Of a stretch of DNA of 64,000 nucleotides, positions 43,016-51,456 are shown one piece after another. The notes beneath the pieces are model-generated. The model had not been told where the DNA came from and did not search any database. It saw only the letters and a program-made list of their open reading frames with translations. How positions within the stretch are numbered: the first letter of the stretch is position 1; the number at the start of each line of letters is the position of its first letter. The position numbers and the translations under genes were made by a program. This DNA is from Gemmatimonadetes bacterium T265 (GTDB lineage Bacteria > Gemmatimonadota > Gemmatimonadetes > Gemmatimonadales > Gemmatimonadaceae): the NCBI GenBank assembly GCA_019973575.1, contig BPUI01000003.1, positions 124,001-188,000 of the forward strand. The letters are read 5' to 3'.

Positions 43016-43525
43016 CTACGACGCGGTCGGCGACGCCCACGTCGGCGGCGTGAACGCCACGCCCGTCGGCCCGCCGTACACCACCGGGAGCAGCGCCCGG
43101 AGCCACGGCGCGAGCGGCAGCCCGCCCGCGTCGGCCTCGGCCCAGTACCGCACCGCCGTGGTCTCGTCCCCCTCCGGCCGCGGCGCGCCGCCGACCACGG
43201 TCGCGCCGAACGCGGTGATCATGTACTGCGTCTCGTCGCCATTGGGGTAGCGCACCACGCACTCGGGCCCGCCGTAGACACCCAGCACGCGCTCGAGCCG
43301 GACAACAAGGCCGGTCTCCTCCCATGCCTCGCGCACCGCCGCGTCGGCCGGGCGCTCGTCCGGTTCGATCAGCCCGCCCGGCGTCGACCACACCCCGCCG
43401 TCGCGCTGCCGGACCAGGAGCAGCCGGCGTTCCGCGTCGAAGACGTGCACGCTCACGGACGGGAAGAGCAGGCGCATGGCCCCGACGTGGCTCCGGAGCG
43501 CGCGGACGTAGGGTGAGATCGGCAT
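43016..43525 (-). CDS. Nudix hydrolase
   Basis: ATG 43525; 169 aa. The Nudix box is complete: GGLIEPDERPADAAVREAWEETGLV (GX5EX7REXXEEXGU). The N-terminus, YVRALRSHVGAMRLLFPSVSVHVFDAERRLLLVRQRDGGVWSTPGG, matches nucleotide-type Nudix enzymes, which hydrolyse nucleoside diphosphate derivatives with Mg2+. It lies at the end of the minus-strand run that starts with LytTR box a. Confidence 0.93.
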   Translation of the reverse strand: MPISPYVRALRSHVGAMRLLFPSVSVHVFDAERRLLLVRQRDGGVWSTPGGLIEPDERPADAAVREAWEETGLVVRLERVLGVYGGPECVVRYPNGDETQYMITAFGATVVGGAPRPEGDETTAVRYWAEADAGGLPLAPWLRALLPVVYGGPTGVAFTPPTWASPTAS

Positions 43526-43639
43526 GCCGAAGTTTGGCGCGGCGGCGAGTCCGGCGGTGCGGGCGACCGATCCCGAAACGCTCCGTCGTGCGACGTCGCG
43601 AGATCCCCCGCCGCATGCTCGGCCGCGCGAGGTTCGCGG

Positions 43640-44830
43640 GGGCGGGCTGACGGCGCGAGGCGGACGACGCCGACGTAGAGCCACGCGCTCGTCGGGCCGC
43701 CGACGTCCACCAGCAGGCCGTTGAGCGCGGGATCTGGCCCGGGCACCGGGCCGACGCCGAAACGGGGCCGCACGGCGACCGCGTAGGCGGCCGGCGGCGC
43801 CCCGCCGGCCGCGGCCATGTCCTCGAGCACCCAGGCCGCGGGCACCCGCGCCACGAACGCGTCCGGCGCGAGGCGGGCGCCGGGGGGCCAGCCGCTGCGG
43901 CGGTGCAGGGTCGCGACAGCCGACGGTGTTCCGGCCCGCGCCCACCCGGATGCGCGTCTCGGCACCCCCGACCGAGCGCCACGCCGGTGGCACGCGCGCT
44001 CCGTCGGGCGGCTGGCCCGTTGGCCTGGTCCGGTCCGGCTCGACGACGGGCGCGGCGTTCGCCGGATAGAGCACGAGGTCGAGGCCGCACGACCGCACGC
44101 AAACCGTCGCGGCCCGGGCGCCCCGGTTGGCGATCGCCACCTCGACCCGGAGCACGGAGCCGGTCGTGTCGGGGGAGGGCCGTCGCGCACTGTCGACTCG
44201 TGTAAACCGATCCGCCACGCCGCTGGCCACCAGCCCCGCGGCGGCCCGAATCTCCAGCCCGTCCACGACGAGCGCGGGCTGGAGCCGCGTCGGGAGCGTG
44301 TCCGCGCGGGCAGCCGCGCGCGCGGCCGCGCGCGCGGTCGCGTAGGCGCGCGCCGCCGCGGTGTCGGGCCGGAGCCGCGCCACGACGACGACGGCCCGTC
44401 CGACGCCGCACGACGCCGGGCCGTAGGGCAGACGCATCGCGCCCTCCGGCACGCGGACGCCGGCCGTGTCCCACGCCCGGTACCCCGGCACCGAGACCGG
44501 GAGGTGGTAGACACCCGGGCGCCCCCACACGATGCCGATCCCCACGCCGTCGGCGGTACCCTCGGTCGGGTACCCGCCTAACGGGCCGAAGTTCGGCAGG
44601 TGCTGCGCGATGCCGGACGACTGGCCCGCCCGCCACGCGACGTGGGCGGCGGGCACAAGCCGCCACGGGACCCCGCGCCCGGTGGTCGCGTCCACGAGAA
44701 TGACGCTGCGGGCGATGGAACCACCCTGCGTACAAAGCTCGTAGCCGGCGGGCACGCCGCCGGCTTGGGCGCGCGCCCGCGCGGCGACGGCGGTCAGCGC
44801 CACGAGTGCGTACGCGACGGTGTGGTTCAC
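43640..44830 (-). pseudogene. secreted protein of unknown function, frameshifted
   Basis: GTG 44830 overlaps the kinase stop (GTGA). Signal peptide AYALVALTAVAARARAQ, then a carboxypeptidase-regulatory-like start (GSIARSVILVDATTGRGVPWRLVPAAHVAW) and a long beta-rich region (YHLPVSVPGYRAWDTAGVRVPEGAMRL, VLRVEVAIANRGARAATVCVRSCGLDLVLY). The frame is lost near 43905-43925 (after GAGRNTV) and resumes as HRRSGWPPGARLAPDAFVARVPAAWVLEDM ... SAWLYVGVVRLAP. No family is recognised. True end uncertain; it may be a sequencing error. Confidence 0.6.
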
Positions 44831-46548
44831 CCTGGCACGCGCGTGTCCGCGGAGGCCGGAAGCCAGAGCACGAACGTGCTCCCGTGTCCGGGCGTGCTGC
44901 GGACCGCGAGGTCGCCGTCCAGCGCCCGCGCGATCCGCCGACTGATCGCCAGCCCGAGCCCGACCCCCGGCGCCGCGTCCGGGGCGAGCCGCACGAACTC
45001 CTCGAAGAGCCGCGCCTGGTGCTCTGGCGCGATGCCCGCGCCCGTGTCCGACACCTCGACCGCGTATCGACCGACCACGCGGGCGGTCGGCCGGTCGGCC
45101 GGCCCACCAGTCGCGTCCGCACCCGCCTCCGCACGCGCCCCGAGAAGTCGCACGACGACGCGCCCCCGCTCCGTGTACTTGACGGCGTTCGAGATCAAGT
45201 TGCCTAACACCTGGCGCACGCGCACCGCGTCGGTCGTGACCGCGGCGGGGTCGTCGTCGCATACGACGTCCAGCCGCAACCCCTTCCGTTCGGCCTCGGC
45301 GCGGTACTCCTCGGCGGCGTCGCGCGCCACGGCCGCGAGGTCGGTCGGCACGAGACGGACCTCGATCGCGCCCGACTCGGCGCGCGCGACGTCGAGCAGG
45401 TCGCCGATCAGGTGCAGCGCGGCGCGGAGGGACCGCCGCGACCGTTCGAGGTACCCGCGTTGGCCGGGGGTCGCCGGGTCCGGGATCCCGTCCTCGAGCA
45501 GGGCGAGGTAGCCGTCCGCCGCCCCGATCGGATTCTTCACGTCGTGCGTGAACCCGCGGACCAGCCGCGCCTTACTCTCGCCCACGCGCAGCACCGCCTC
45601 GCGCTGCCGCTCCGCCGCCTCGCGCTGGCGCTCCGCTTCTTCCCGCTGGCGCTCCGCCTCGGCGCGCAGGCGATGCTCCTCGTCCACGGCGCGCGCGAGC
45701 GCCTGCGTCAACCGGCGCTCGCGGCGGGCGAAGCCCCCGACCACGCCCGCCGCGAGCAGCGCGAGCCCGCCGAGCGCGGCCGAGAGGCGCCGCTGGTCCG
45801 CGACCACGTGCGCGCCGATCCCGTGGTGCGCGGCGTCGACCTGCTGGACGTCGGCGGCGAGCTGCGCGTGCTCGGCGAGCGTCGCCTCGCGCAACGCGCG
45901 CACTTCGGGCAGCCGCCGGCCGAACGTCGTGTCGTGCATCGCCCCCGCCGCGCGCGCGTCGGTGAGCGCGTGCCAGCGCCCGGCGCGCTCGCGGAGCAGC
46001 GCCACGTGCCGCGCCACGCCCGGGCCGACGCGCGGCGCCACCCGGGCGAGGTCCGTCAGGAGCACGTCCTCCCGCGCCCGGAGCACGCCGTAGCGGCGCG
46101 CGGGCGTCGCGTCGGCGGCCGTGCGCAGCGCCTGGTGCATGAGCGCCTCCTCGCTGAACAGCAGCCGGAGTTCGGCGAGGTCCGACGCGGCCGCGACCGT
46201 GGTCGCCGCCGACTCCGACTGTAAGGCGTCGAGGCGGCGGAACGTGAGCAGCGGGGAGGCCGCCAGGGCCACGAGCGCGAGGCAGACGAACGCCGCGGCG
46301 GCGACGGACAGGTGGGGGTGCGACGTGGTGCGGTCCGTCGCCGCCGCGGGCGCGACCGGCGCTGGCTGCGCTGCCGGTGCGGCTGCTGACGAGTCGCCGA
46401 GGGCGGAGAGCGGTTGCACGGGGAGTGCGCCGGGGCGTTGTCCGTCCCCGCCGCCCGCACCGGGCGCGCGGACCGGGACGTGGAACGAGGAGTGGTCATC
46501 GGGTCGTACGCGCGGCGGCGCGGCCGCGCTGAGGGGATGTGCCGGCAC
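44827..46548 (-). CDS. sensor histidine kinase with CHASE3-like periplasmic region
   Basis: GTG 46548; 573 aa. A Pro/Ala-rich N-terminal segment of about 80 residues, TM1 (VAAAAFVCLALVALAASPLL), a helical sensor region with DTTFGRRLPEVRALREATLAEHAQLA, TM2 (LGGLALLAAGVVGGFARRERR), a coiled coil with EAERQREEAERQRE repeats, HisKA (RGFTHDVKNPIGAADGYLALLEDG), then N (NLISNAVKY), G1 (VSDTGAGIAP) and G2 (GVGLGLAISRRIA) boxes. No partner response regulator is adjacent. It starts 7 bp after the hydrolase stop in the same operon. Confidence 0.9.
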   Translation of the reverse strand: MPAHPLSAAAPPRVRPDDHSSFHVPVRAPGAGGGDGQRPGALPVQPLSALGDSSAAAPAAQPAPVAPAAATDRTTSHPHLSVAAAAFVCLALVALAASPLLTFRRLDALQSESAATTVAAASDLAELRLLFSEEALMHQALRTAADATPARRYGVLRAREDVLLTDLARVAPRVGPGVARHVALLRERAGRWHALTDARAAGAMHDTTFGRRLPEVRALREATLAEHAQLAADVQQVDAAHHGIGAHVVADQRRLSAALGGLALLAAGVVGGFARRERRLTQALARAVDEEHRLRAEAERQREEAERQREAAERQREAVLRVGESKARLVRGFTHDVKNPIGAADGYLALLEDGIPDPATPGQRGYLERSRRSLRAALHLIGDLLDVARAESGAIEVRLVPTDLAAVARDAAEEYRAEAERKGLRLDVVCDDDPAAVTTDAVRVRQVLGNLISNAVKYTERGRVVVRLLGARAEAGADATGGPADRPTARVVGRYAVEVSDTGAGIAPEHQARLFEEFVRLAPDAAPGVGLGLAISRRIARALDGDLAVRSTPGHGSTFVLWLPASADTRVPG

Positions 46549-46555
46549 CGAGCAC

Positions 46556-47407
46556 TCACGAACGCGACGGACGCCCCGCGCGCGGTGCCGCCGTTCCGCC
46601 GGTCCCGTTCGCGGCGCCGTCCGCGTCGAGGAACGTGGTCGCGCGATCGACGGCGTCGCGGAGGAGGTCCGGGGCCAGCCCGTGCGCCTGCCCGGGGTAG
46701 ACCACGAGCCGGTGCGGGACCCCGAGTCCCTCGAGCACGCGGGCGGCCCGCTCGGCCTCCGCCACGGGTACGACCCGGTCGGCGGCGCCGTGCAGCAGCA
46801 AGGTGGGCGGCAGGCGCCGCGGCGTGAGGGTCGCGAACAACCCGCCCGAGAGCACGACGATCCGCGAGATCCGCGGGTCGGCCGCGCCGAGCGCGAGCGC
46901 CAGGTAGCCGCCTAACGAATAGCCGAACGCGCCGACGCGCGCTGCGTCCACGGCCGGGTCCCGCCGGACGAAGCTGACCGCGTCCTCGAGTGCGGCGGTC
47001 CATGCGGGGAACGCGGCGTCCTCACGCGCGTCGTCCGTCGCCCGGTCGCCGGTGCGGTCGAAGTAGTGGACCACGTACGCCACGCGGCTCCCGCGCGCGA
47101 GCGCGTCGGCCCAGCGCCGGACGCCCGCGCCGCCCGGGCTGCGCAGGCCGCTACTGGGGTGCAGCACCAACACGGCGGGACACCCGCGGCCCGCCGTGGT
47201 TCGCGCGCGCGGTGCGCACCGGCCGTCCGCCGGCACGAACCGCTCCACGGCGACGCGCACCCCGGCACTGGTGTATGCCGTGTCGGTGTGCGCGACGGCG
47301 GGGTCCGGGTCCCACCCCCAACGGGTCGTGGCCGCTGCCGCGCCCCCGGCGGCGGTCAACACGCCGAGCGCCGCGGCTGCGACGCCGCCGGCGCGCCGCC
47401 ATCTCAT
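46556..47407 (-). CDS. exported alpha/beta hydrolase (dienelactone-hydrolase/prolyl-oligopeptidase-like)
   Basis: ATG 47407 overlaps the preceding stop (ATGA); 283 aa. Signal peptide AGGVAAAALGVLTAAGGAAAA. Hydrolase core: PAVLVLHPSSGLRSPGG (oxyanion region), FVRRDPAVDAARVGAFGYSLGGYLALALG with nucleophile Ser in GYSLGG, PPTLLLHGAADRVVPVAEAE (acid) and GQAHGL (His). Periplasmic esterase or peptidase; substrate unknown. The SLGG site is encoded with a rare TTA codon inside a GTTAGGC heptamer. Confidence 0.88.
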   Translation of the reverse strand: MRWRRAGGVAAAALGVLTAAGGAAAATTRWGWDPDPAVAHTDTAYTSAGVRVAVERFVPADGRCAPRARTTAGRGCPAVLVLHPSSGLRSPGGAGVRRWADALARGSRVAYVVHYFDRTGDRATDDAREDAAFPAWTAALEDAVSFVRRDPAVDAARVGAFGYSLGGYLALALGAADPRISRIVVLSGGLFATLTPRRLPPTLLLHGAADRVVPVAEAERAARVLEGLGVPHRLVVYPGQAHGLAPDLLRDAVDRATTFLDADGAANGTGGTAAPRAGRPSRS

Positions 47408-48618
47408 AGCGCCGCCACCGGCGCGATCGTCGACCGCGACGCGATCTGGGCGCGTCCGATCCTGTCGCGGCGCGCCGCGCGCCGCGCCGCGGGCGCGCGC
47501 GGGGCCGTGTGCGGCTCCGCCGAAGGCTGCGATGACGACGGCCGGTCCGTTGACGGCTCCCGCGTCGTCCCGTCGCCGAGGACCGCCTGTACGTTCGCGT
47601 CGAAGAGCGGGCGCTGTTCCGCGGTCAGCAGGGTTCGGACCGCCGCGATGCCCCACGTGCGCGCCTCGGCCATGTTCGTCTGGAGCATGGCAAAGATGAT
47701 CCGACGCGTGGCTTCGTCGTGGCGGGCGTGCGCGCGGGCCATCGCCCGCACCGCCGCGTCCACCTCCGGCCGGGTCGTGGCGATTTGGCTCCACCACAGC
47801 GCCCGGAGCTCCAGCACGTGCTGCACCTGCGCAGTCGTGAGCGGGATGCCGGCGAGGAGCGCGTCGTCGAGCACATAGGTGCTCGGCGCGCCGCCGGCGA
47901 CGTCCGCGTTGGCCGGCGCGCTGTCCGGCGCCGCCATAACGTTAGGCAGTTGCGCGCCAGCCGCGCCGGCGACGAGGGTGAGGGCGGCCGCGCCCACGAC
48001 CGCCGCGAGCGAGCGCGCGGCCGCGTGGGTCGCGTACGGCATGGACGGCGGCGCGGGGTAGCGCGCGCCGCCGGACGTTGGGCGCGGTGCGGCGCCGGGC
48101 ACGTGCCGGTGGGCGTACAGGATCGCCCCGCTCAGCAGCACCCAGCCCAGCAGGTCGCCGAGGACCAATCGCACGACGGCGTCGGCGACGAGGGGACTCG
48201 TCCGTGCGAACACGGTCCCGACGGCGGCAAAGGCGAGCCCGGCGACGAGGGGCACCAGCAGCGAGGCCGCCCATCGCGCCGCCGCTCCCCGGACGCGGCG
48301 GGCGATCGCCGCTCCGACGGTGGCGACCGCGACGCAGCTCGCCAGGTGGAGCGCGGTCGAGCCCACGACGACGCCGGCCAGTGAGTCGGCCAGCGCGGGG
48401 AGCCCAAGCACGTGCGCCACGCCGTAGCCGACCAGCGCCGGCGTCGTCAGCGGTTCCCCCGCGCGGACGTCGACCAGCGCGAGGGCACACGCGACGCCGC
48501 CGGCAACCCACGTTCCCGCGCGCAGGCCCTCCTGCACCACGCTTCGTTCGGGTGCTCGCCGGCGCGACGCGTGCACGTCGTGCCGGATGATGGGATCGCG
48601 TCCGCTCTGGAGCCGCAT
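47404..48618 (-). CDS. membrane protein with C-terminal Spy/CpxP-like region
   Basis: Start at ATG 48618, about 9 bp from GGAGG; ATG 48627 is too close to that site. About 404 aa. The N-terminal half has about four hydrophobic segments (WVAGGVACALALVDV, SLAGVVVGSTALHLASCVAVATVGAAI, SLLVPLVAGLAFAAVGTVFA, LVLGDLLGWVLLSGAILYAH). A further signal-like helix (LAAVVGAAALTLVAGAAGAQ) leads into a helical region with LTTAQVQHVLELRALWWSQI and TLLTAEQRPLFDANVQAVLG, as in Spy/CpxP LTxxQ proteins. First gene of the operon preceded by LytTR box a. Confidence 0.7.
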   Translation of the reverse strand: MRLQSGRDPIIRHDVHASRRRAPERSVVQEGLRAGTWVAGGVACALALVDVRAGEPLTTPALVGYGVAHVLGLPALADSLAGVVVGSTALHLASCVAVATVGAAIARRVRGAAARWAASLLVPLVAGLAFAAVGTVFARTSPLVADAVVRLVLGDLLGWVLLSGAILYAHRHVPGAAPRPTSGGARYPAPPSMPYATHAAARSLAAVVGAAALTLVAGAAGAQLPNVMAAPDSAPANADVAGGAPSTYVLDDALLAGIPLTTAQVQHVLELRALWWSQIATTRPEVDAAVRAMARAHARHDEATRRIIFAMLQTNMAEARTWGIAAVRTLLTAEQRPLFDANVQAVLGDGTTREPSTDRPSSSQPSAEPHTAPRAPAARRAARRDRIGRAQIASRSTIAPVAAL

Positions 48619-48711
48619 GGGTACCATTCCTCCGCCCGAGGGTCATGTCCGATCGGCTGATCGGCTGTGGGAAGAACCCTCGGGGCCACGCGTGCCCCGG
48701 ACCCCGGTGTG

Positions 48712-48740
48712 GCGAACGGCAGGACGGTGTTGCGAACGGC
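48712..48740. promoter_or_regulatory. LytTR box pair a
   Basis: GCGAACGGC at 48712-48720 and again at 48732-48740, 20 bp apart; read towards the gene at 48618 this is GCCGTTCGC-N11-GCCGTTCGC. The two copies are identical. Direct 9-bp repeats at two helical turns are the known architecture of LytTR binding sites, and CCGTTCG is the core of the AlgR box. It lies 93 bp upstream of the membrane protein gene. Confidence 0.8.
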
Positions 48741-48832
48741 GGACACGGCACCGTGGACGGCACCGGGGATCGCCGCCGAGCCGCGTGCGATCGCGGGCGG
48801 CCCCGCCTACGCGGCCTCCGCGCGCACGTCAC

Positions 48833-49738
48833 TCACGACGACACGCCTAACCAGCGCTCCAGGGCCGCGCGCCGGGACCGCGCGACCTTCAGCCGCCCGC
48901 CCCCGCGCAGCTGCACCTCGTACTCGCCGCCCTCGGTGCGGGCGAGCGACTCGACGAGCGCCAGCCGCACGATCACCGACCGGTGCACGCGCATGAAGCG
49001 CGCGGGGTCGAGCCGCTCCTCGAGCGTCTGCATGGTCTCGCGGATGAGGTAGCGCCGGTCGCCCACGTGCAGCTCCGCGTAGATGCCGCTCGCGGTGATG
49101 ACGTCGATGTCGGCCACCGCGATCGGGCGCAGGCGGCCGCGGATCTCGACGGCGATGCGCTCCTGGTATGGCGGCCCGGCTGTACCCGGTCTGGTGGCGC
49201 CTGGTCCGGTAGCGCTCGGTCCGGGTGCGCCCGATGTGGAGGCGTCGGATGTCGGTGCGCCGGATGTGGCCGCCTGCCCGTCGTCCGCCACATCCGCCGC
49301 CTGCAGCATGCGGAGGAGTTGCCCGCGCAGGCGCCGCACCCCCTCCAGCGCGAGGCGATCGCGCGCGCGGCGGAACGCCTGCCGGAAGCGCGCGTCGTCG
49401 TACGGCTTGACGAGGTAATCCACCGCCGCCACCTCGAACGCGGCGAGGGCGTACGCGTCGTACGCGGTGACGAAGATGGTGGCCGGCATCGCGTCCACCC
49501 CCACCGCCTCGATCACCTCGACGCCCGTGCGCCCGGGCATCTGCACGTCGAGGAAGACGAGATCGGGGCGAAGCCGCGCGATCGCGTCCACGGCCTCGTC
49601 GCCGTCGTCCGCCGTGCCGACGATCGCCACGCCCGCCTCCTCGGCGAGCAGATCCTCGAGCCGCGCGCGCGCGAGCGGCTCGTCGTCGACGATGAGGACG
49701 CGGAGCGGCGCCATACGAGGGGACGGATCGGCGGACAT
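48833..49738 (-). CDS. LytTR-type response regulator
   Basis: ATG 49738; 301 aa. Receiver domain: VLIVDDEPLARARLEDLL (acidic pocket), LVFLDVQMPG (phosphoacceptor Asp), TAYDAYALAAFEVAAVDYLVKPYDD. A Ser/Thr/Gly/Pro linker (about 155-190) precedes the LytTR DNA-binding domain: ITASGIYAELHVGDRRYLIRETMQTLEERLDPARFMRVHRSVIVRLALVESLARTEGGEYEVQLRGGGRLKVARSRRAALERWLG. It follows a LytS-type kinase gene by 50 bp. Predicted to bind the four box pairs at 48712, 51190, 51277 and 63817. Confidence 0.95.
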   Translation of the reverse strand: MSADPSPRMAPLRVLIVDDEPLARARLEDLLAEEAGVAIVGTADDGDEAVDAIARLRPDLVFLDVQMPGRTGVEVIEAVGVDAMPATIFVTAYDAYALAAFEVAAVDYLVKPYDDARFRQAFRRARDRLALEGVRRLRGQLLRMLQAADVADDGQAATSGAPTSDASTSGAPGPSATGPGATRPGTAGPPYQERIAVEIRGRLRPIAVADIDVITASGIYAELHVGDRRYLIRETMQTLEERLDPARFMRVHRSVIVRLALVESLARTEGGEYEVQLRGGGRLKVARSRRAALERWLGVSS

Positions 49739-49788
49739 CCTGGGGACCAGGCAGAGTGCCTAACGGCGCGGGTGGTGGACGCCGGCCG

Positions 49789-51126
49789 TCACGCGGCCGC
49801 GGCGCGCCGCGGCAGGCGGATCTCGGCCACCGCGCCGCCGGCCGCCCCACGCTCGAGGGTGAACGCCGCCGTGTCGCCGTACAGGTGGGCGAGGCGGGCC
49901 GCGGTGTTCGCGAGGCCGATCCCGCGCCGGGCGGCGCCGGGGCCGCGGGTCGGCCGGTCGGAAGGCCCCGGTCCGTCGTCGGTCACCCGCAGGAGGAACG
50001 CGTCCGCCTCCGTGCGCGCCTCGATGCAGACGTGGCCGACGCCCTTGCGCCGCTCGACACCGTGCCGGATCGCGTTCTCGACGAGGGGCTGCAGGATCAT
50101 CGTCGGCACTAGCGCCTCGAGCACGCGCTCGTCCACGCACTGCTCGACGACGAGGCGCCCCTGCAGCCGGACCTGCATGATCTCGACGTAGCGGCCGAGG
50201 AGCGCGAGCTCCTCGCGCAGCGGGACCTCCGCACGGTCGCCGCCGTCGAACGAGAAGCGGAGCAACTCGGAGAGCCGCGCGATCATGCTGCGCACGCCGG
50301 CCGGGTCGCGCGCGACGAGGGCGGAGATCGCGTTGAGCGTGTTGAAGAGGAAGTGCGGGTCGAGCTGCCGCCGCAGGGCGTCGAGCCGCGCCTCCGCGAG
50401 CTCCGCCTGCAGCGTGGCCTCGCGGCGGGCCGCCTCCTCGCGCTGCGCGTGGAGCAGCGCGTCGCGCCGCGCGGCCTCGTCGCGCCGCAACTGCGCCTGG
50501 CGCGCGTAGGCGCGCGAGAGCCCTGCGCCGAACACCGCCAGGTAGAGCGCGAGCGCGTTCAGCGTCCCGAGCCAGAACGGCCCCGTTGGCCGGCCTTCGG
50601 AGGAGGGCCCGCCCTCGACAGGCCGGCCCTCAGCCGGCCGGCCCGAGGCGTCGCGCGGCACGATTTCCCCGTCGTGGCGCTGCACGTACCCGTCCGGTAC
50701 GGCGGCGACGACGCCGCCGCGCGCGCCGGCGGGCCCCGTCGGGATGGCGCGGGTCAGTGCCGGCCCGGCGGCCGCGAGACGCGCCGCCGGCATGTGCACC
50801 AGATCCCGGAGGACAAGATGCGCCGTTCCCATCAGACACGCGGTCAACACCGCGCCCACGGCCGCCCGCGCGCGCTCGCCGCGCGTCCACCGCTCGGCGA
50901 GCGCGAGAATCGGGAACGTCAACCCGAACCAGCAGGTCGATTCCACAGCGGCGCCGACCAACTGCTCGACGATGGTCGTTGCCGTCACCCAGTGGTGGTC
51001 GAAGAGCCAACTCGCCCAGCCGAGCACCCCGTACCCGCCCCACACGAGCGCCGCGACGCCCACCTCGCGGCGGGTCAGCCGGTGGCGTTCGGTGGAGGCG
51101 GCGGGGGCAGTCGTCGGCGTGGGCAT
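49789..51126 (-). CDS. LytS/YehU-type sensor histidine kinase
   Basis: ATG 51126 preferred over GTG 51150; about 445 aa. Four or five predicted helices in the N-terminal half (VAALVWGGYGVLGWASWLF, STCWFGLTFPILALAERW, AVGAVLTACLMGTAHLVL, FWLGTLNALALYLAVFGAGL), then a coiled coil, then the His_kinase domain RRQLDPHFLFNTLNAISALV with phosphoacceptor His, followed by LQPLVENAIRHG (N box) and GIGLANTAARL (G box). Cotranscribed with the LytTR regulator; the signal is unknown. A box pair 63 bp upstream suggests autoregulation. Confidence 0.93.
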   Translation of the reverse strand: MPTPTTAPAASTERHRLTRREVGVAALVWGGYGVLGWASWLFDHHWVTATTIVEQLVGAAVESTCWFGLTFPILALAERWTRGERARAAVGAVLTACLMGTAHLVLRDLVHMPAARLAAAGPALTRAIPTGPAGARGGVVAAVPDGYVQRHDGEIVPRDASGRPAEGRPVEGGPSSEGRPTGPFWLGTLNALALYLAVFGAGLSRAYARQAQLRRDEAARRDALLHAQREEAARREATLQAELAEARLDALRRQLDPHFLFNTLNAISALVARDPAGVRSMIARLSELLRFSFDGGDRAEVPLREELALLGRYVEIMQVRLQGRLVVEQCVDERVLEALVPTMILQPLVENAIRHGVERRKGVGHVCIEARTEADAFLLRVTDDGPGPSDRPTRGPGAARRGIGLANTAARLAHLYGDTAAFTLERGAAGGAVAEIRLPRRAAAA

Positions 51127-51189
51127 GGCAGGCGATCGGGGCACCTGCACACTATTGTGCTGCGCGCAGGACGCGGGAGGGTCGGTGAT

Positions 51190-51218
51190 GCGAACGGCGC
51201 CGGGGCGTGGTGAACCGC
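51190..51218. promoter_or_regulatory. LytTR box pair d (autoregulatory)
   Basis: GCGAACGGC (51190-51198) and GTGAACCGC (51210-51218), 20 bp start to start. In the direction of the LytS gene this reads GCGGTTCAC-N11-GCCGTTCGC. The second box is the weakest of the eight boxes found. Located 63 bp before the kinase start. Confidence 0.65.
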
Positions 51219-51276
51219 ACCGGACGGGCCGCGGGCCGCGCGATTGACGCCTCCCGTGGTGGACGCGCCGTTCACA

Positions 51277-51305
51277 TCAGCCGGGTGCCGTTCGCAACTT
51301 CGGCC
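51277..51305. promoter_or_regulatory. LytTR box pair b
   Basis: GCCGTTCAC (51277-51285) and GCCGTTCGC (51297-51305), 20 bp apart, in the direction of the PepSY gene that starts 151 bp downstream. Shares orientation and spacing with the three other pairs. Confidence 0.8.
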
Positions 51306-51456
51306 GCTGGCGTGCTAGCACCTGCGGGGTTTCTCTCGTGTCCGGACCGGCGACACGCCGCGCGTCACGTCGGTCCCCGGGCCCGGCACGCGTGCGGGTT
51401 CGTCCATCGCGTTCGCGTGGCGCGGCTGATGGCCGCTGACCGTCTTCACCCCCGAG

